DNA of 8,339 nucleotides, from the NCBI GenBank assembly GCA_031266495.1, contig JAISAX010000776.1, positions 1 through 8,339 on the forward strand, written 5' to 3'. The DNA comes from Opitutaceae bacterium. GTDB lineage: Bacteria; Verrucomicrobiota; Verrucomicrobiae; Opitutales; Opitutaceae. Positions 5,558 through 8,339 of the stretch are shown piece by piece (the stretch's first letter is position 1; each line of letters starts with the position of its first letter). The position numbers and the translations under genes were made by a program. Under the pieces are notes generated by a model. The model made no database searches. It saw only the letters and a program-made list of their open reading frames with translations, and had not been told where the DNA came from.

Positions 5558-8086
5558 ATGATGCCTACGAATTCATCCATAGTCACGCGGCGCCGGTCGG
5601 GATTTCCGCCGCGTGCCGCTCTTTCCCTGATCCTGTTGCTGGCGCCGGTCCTCGCGCCGGCGGTGGCGCAGGCCCAGTCTTCGCCCGCAGTTGACCCGCG
5701 GGCGACCGAAACCGGTTCGGTTGACGGTTCGCTGCTGCTCTCGCGCGATCCGGACCGCAAGACCGGTGCCGTCCGCGTGACCGTGCTCGAAACCGGCGCG
5801 GTCGCCACGGTGGATGAACAGGGACAGTTCTCCTTTCCCGACCTCCTTCCCGGCACCTGGACGCTGATCGCCGGCGGCGAAGGCTACGGACGCCTCCGCA
5901 TCACCGACGTAGTTGTCCGGCCCGGACAAAAACTCGCCCTCGAACGCGAAACCCTCCCTCTGCTCTCCGCCGCCAACGGCAACGACGAACTTCGCCTGGA
6001 GGACGTCGTTGTGCGCGCCCGCCGTGCCGAAGGCCTGCTCCTCCTCGATCCCCTCAACGTGACCGCCGGCAAGGAATCCTACATCGCCCCCGTCTCCGTT
6101 GCCAGCAAGCTCGCCCTCCCCATCCGCGAAGTCCCGCAATCCGTATCCGTTATTACGGAACAACGCATCAAGGACCAGATGATCCCCACGATTGTGGACG
6201 CCGTGAACCAGGTCACCGGCATCACCATCCGTCCCAGCCGCACCTCGCCCAACCCCACCATCATCCAGGCCCGCGGCTACCCCATGGGCGTCTCGCACGA
6301 CGGCGTCCCCGCCAACAACACCCTCTCCTATTCGCAATTCGACCTCTCCTTTTACCAGCAACTCGAAGTCCTGCGCGGCGCCGTCGGCCTCTTCGCCAGC
6401 GGCGGCTTCAGCGGCAACGGCGGCACCATCAACCTCATTGAAAAACACGCGCAGAAAGACGCCGCCTGGTACGCGCAACTCTCCGCGGGCAGCTGGAACA
6501 ACTTCCGTGAAGAAATCGACCTCAACCAACCCCTGACCGCGGACGGCGCCCTGCGCGCCCGCCTCGTCGCCTTCCACCAGGACCAGGAATTTTTTTACGA
6601 CCGCACCTCCGCCACCACCAGCGGCCTCCACGGCGACATCACCTGGGAACCCGCCGCCCGCACCCGCATCAGCCTCTCGGGATCGGTCCAGAAAGAAGAC
6701 TCCGACGCCATCTTCGACGGCATCCCCCGCCTGCCCCGCAACACCCTCTTCAAGGCCGGAGGCACAAGCTACAACCCCGCCCCCGACTGGTCGTATTACA
6801 ACACCCGCATCAACGAAATCGCCCTCACCGTTGAACAAAAAATCAACCTCGACTGGGCCATCAAGACGCGCGCCGCGCACGGCACGGACGAATACGACTA
6901 CCACAACGCCTTCGCGCTCTCCCTCGCGCCTGACGCCACGCACGGCTACACCACGAGCTACCGGAACTACGACATCCGCAACAAACAAACCCACGACTCC
7001 TTCGACATCTATCTCTCCGGCCTCCTCGACGTGTTCGACCGCGAACACACCCTTGTAATAGGTTACAACTACGAACGCTACCGGGAGCAGGACCACTGGG
7101 CCCAGTTTGCCGGCCCCGTCGGCATCCCCTGGCGCCAGCCCGGCCTCGTGCCCGATTTCAGCCGCACCGACCCCGCCGCCTCGCTCTCCGGCGGCAAAGC
7201 CACCGTCAGCACCCAGGGCCTCTACGGACAAACCCGCCTCACCCTCATCGACCCCCTCAAACTCCACCTCGGCTCCCGCGTCAGTTGGTACGAGAACACC
7301 GCCGATGGCGAGACCAACTCCGAAAACGGCCAGTTCACGCCCTACGCCGGCCTCACTTTCGACGTATCCAAAAACGTGACACTCTATGCCAGTTACAGCG
7401 ACGTATTCACCCCGCAAACACACAAGAAAATTGGCGGCGGCACCCTTGAACCCGCCATCGGCTGGCAGACCGAAGCCGGCGTGAAAGCCGAGTTTTTCAA
7501 TGGACGCCTCTCCTCCTCGCTCGCGGTCTTCAAGCTGACGGAATCCGACAAGGCATTCGCGGTGGACCGCATCGGCTCCGTCACCTATTATGACAACATT
7601 GGCGAACAAAGCACGGAAGGCATCGAACTCGAAATCATCGGGAAACTCTGGGAGGGTGCCGAAGTCACCCTTGGTTACACATGGACAGACCAGTCCCTGA
7701 AACACCTGACCACAAACTATACCAACAACACGGCCTCCCTGAACGCATGGTCTCCGGTCACGCCCGAGCACCAGTTCCGGTTCTGGGGAGTCCAGCGCTG
7801 GGACCTCGGCAACGACCGCCGCCTCCTTGCCGGCCTCGGCTTCAACTGGTTCAGCGGCAACGCCGATTTCCGCGCCACCACGATCACCACCACGCAACAC
7901 AACGCCAGCCAAAGCAGCTATTCCGTTGCCAACGCCGTGCTCGGCTACCAGTTCAACAAACACCTCCGCCTCAACCTCAATCTCAACAATATTTTCGACA
8001 CCACCTACTACGAAAACTTCAATGGCTGGGGCGACCGTTTCGGCGCGCCCCGCAACTTCACCCTCACCGCCCGCTACGACTTCTGA
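5558..8086 (+). CDS. TonB-dependent outer-membrane receptor, siderophore-receptor type
   Basis: An 842-residue gated beta-barrel transporter that would take up a scarce ligand (classically a ferric siderophore) across the outer membrane using TonB-ExbBD energy. A signal peptide covers 1-39 (Arg-rich start, hydrophobic LSLILLLAPVLAPAVA, cleavage likely after AQA). Residues about 53-136 resemble a carboxypeptidase-regulatory-like beta-sandwich (DEQGQFSFPDLLPGTWTL, then GYGRLRITDVVV). LEDVVVRARR near 147-156 is a candidate TonB box. The plug spans about 188-296, with the family signatures PIREVPQSVSVITEQRIKDQ, IIQARGY, LEVLRGAVGLFASG and NGGTINLIEK. The barrel runs from about 300 to the end and finishes LTARYDF with the terminal Phe typical of outer-membrane proteins. 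I see no cysteines. The ATG pair at 5558 and 5561 allows two starts differing by one residue; neither has a clear Shine-Dalgarno. It is divergent from the hybrid kinase and 67 bp upstream of an HMA protein gene. Substrate is uncertain: siderophore motifs favour iron, while the neighbour leaves copper or another metal possible. Confidence 0.93.
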   Translation: MMPTNSSIVTRRRSGFPPRAALSLILLLAPVLAPAVAQAQSSPAVDPRATETGSVDGSLLLSRDPDRKTGAVRVTVLETGAVATVDEQGQFSFPDLLPGTWTLIAGGEGYGRLRITDVVVRPGQKLALERETLPLLSAANGNDELRLEDVVVRARRAEGLLLLDPLNVTAGKESYIAPVSVASKLALPIREVPQSVSVITEQRIKDQMIPTIVDAVNQVTGITIRPSRTSPNPTIIQARGYPMGVSHDGVPANNTLSYSQFDLSFYQQLEVLRGAVGLFASGGFSGNGGTINLIEKHAQKDAAWYAQLSAGSWNNFREEIDLNQPLTADGALRARLVAFHQDQEFFYDRTSATTSGLHGDITWEPAARTRISLSGSVQKEDSDAIFDGIPRLPRNTLFKAGGTSYNPAPDWSYYNTRINEIALTVEQKINLDWAIKTRAAHGTDEYDYHNAFALSLAPDATHGYTTSYRNYDIRNKQTHDSFDIYLSGLLDVFDREHTLVIGYNYERYREQDHWAQFAGPVGIPWRQPGLVPDFSRTDPAASLSGGKATVSTQGLYGQTRLTLIDPLKLHLGSRVSWYENTADGETNSENGQFTPYAGLTFDVSKNVTLYASYSDVFTPQTHKKIGGGTLEPAIGWQTEAGVKAEFFNGRLSSSLAVFKLTESDKAFAVDRIGSVTYYDNIGEQSTEGIELEIIGKLWEGAEVTLGYTWTDQSLKHLTTNYTNNTASLNAWSPVTPEHQFRFWGVQRWDLGNDRRLLAGLGFNWFSGNADFRATTITTTQHNASQSSYSVANAVLGYQFNKHLRLNLNLNNIFDTTYYENFNGWGDRFGAPRNFTLTARYDF

Positions 8087-8153
8087 CGTACCCTGTCATC
8101 GAAACCACACTACGCACACATCGCAAACACAACACACACAACCCATCCATACC

Positions 8154-8339
8154 ATGAGCCAAACCACCATCAAGATAGCCGGGCTGAAATGCCCCGGCTG
8201 TTCCGGACGCCTCAAGCGCGCCATCGCCGCCATCCCTGGAGTCAACCAGGCCGAAGTCATCCTCGAGACCGGCCTCCTCACCGTTGACTACGACGAAACC
8301 GGCCTGAAGGACGCCGCCGCGACATTTGCCGAAACAATA
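8154..8339 (+). CDS. HMA-domain metal-binding protein (partial, truncated by window edge)
   Basis: An ATG at 8154 opens a frame that stays open to the last base, giving 62 visible residues. The sequence has the heavy-metal-associated fold pattern: first beta strand TTIKIAGLKC, metal-binding C13-x-x-C16 (KCPGC), helix GRLKRAIAAIPGV, then VNQAEVILETGLLTVDYDE. This matches CopZ/Atx1-type metallochaperones and the N-terminal domains of P1B-type metal ATPases, which bind Cu(I) or a related soft metal through the two cysteines. The usual Met of the MTCxxC loop is replaced by Leu-Lys. The visible length is nearly a complete HMA domain, so a small chaperone of about 65-75 residues is likely, but a longer protein cannot be excluded. 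It follows the TonB receptor by 67 bases of A/C-rich sequence with no terminator-like hairpin, so co-transcription is plausible. Confidence 0.82.
   Translation, partial: MSQTTIKIAGLKCPGCSGRLKRAIAAIPGVNQAEVILETGLLTVDYDETGLKDAAATFAETI

Noticed and set aside
5573..7963. A 796-residue open frame antisense to the TonB receptor gene
   Set aside because: Its translation is Gly/Val/Ala/Glu/Asp-rich low-complexity sequence with no recognisable domain. It mirrors the codon pattern of the receptor gene, whose family signatures are unambiguous. Long antisense frames are expected at this GC content.
8087..8153. CA-repeat array or terminator after the TonB receptor gene
   Set aside because: The spacer is A/C-rich but not a regular repeat, and no stem followed by a T-run is present.

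Overview
The window is GC-rich with strong third-position G/C bias and almost no recognisable Shine-Dalgarno sequences. It carries a large periplasmic-propeller hybrid sensor kinase and a TonB-dependent receptor with an N-terminal carboxypeptidase-like extension. This points to a Gram-negative bacterium with an outer membrane. A Verrucomicrobiota / Opitutaceae-like genome is my best guess from protein style and leader composition, but it is an inference, not a proven assignment.

Layout: (1) 1-128 is a non-coding leader holding a G/C hairpin-capable block and an uninterrupted run of 27 C. (2) 129-650 (+) encodes a short protein with one N-terminal membrane helix followed by a long charged Ala/Glu/Arg coiled coil. 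(3) 647-1294 (+) encodes a NarL/LuxR-type response regulator whose GTG start overlaps the preceding stop codon (GTGA). (4) 1266-5384 (-) encodes a ~1372-residue hybrid sensor histidine kinase with signal peptide, propeller-type sensor, Y_Y_Y domain, membrane helix, HisKA, HATPase, receiver and C-terminal Hpt. Its 3' end overlaps the regulator's 3' end by 29 bp, tail to tail. (5) 5385-5557 is a divergent intergenic region with the most AT-rich segment of the window and two small palindromes. (6) 5558-8086 (+) encodes an 842-residue TonB-dependent receptor of the siderophore-receptor type. (7) 8154-8339 (+) is the start of a heavy-metal-associated (HMA) domain protein that runs off the window edge.

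How the genes may work together: the hybrid kinase has a His-Asp-His relay ending in an Hpt domain and no output domain of its own. The adjacent stand-alone NarL-type regulator is the obvious candidate for the final phosphoacceptor. The kinase also shares an upstream region with the divergently transcribed TonB receptor, so the receptor and the metal-binding protein behind it are candidate targets or functional partners. This is inferred from gene arrangement and family architecture only. All six coding regions belong to recognisable classes except the coiled-coil protein. I found no CRISPR array, RNA gene, insertion sequence or clearly new defence-type system.
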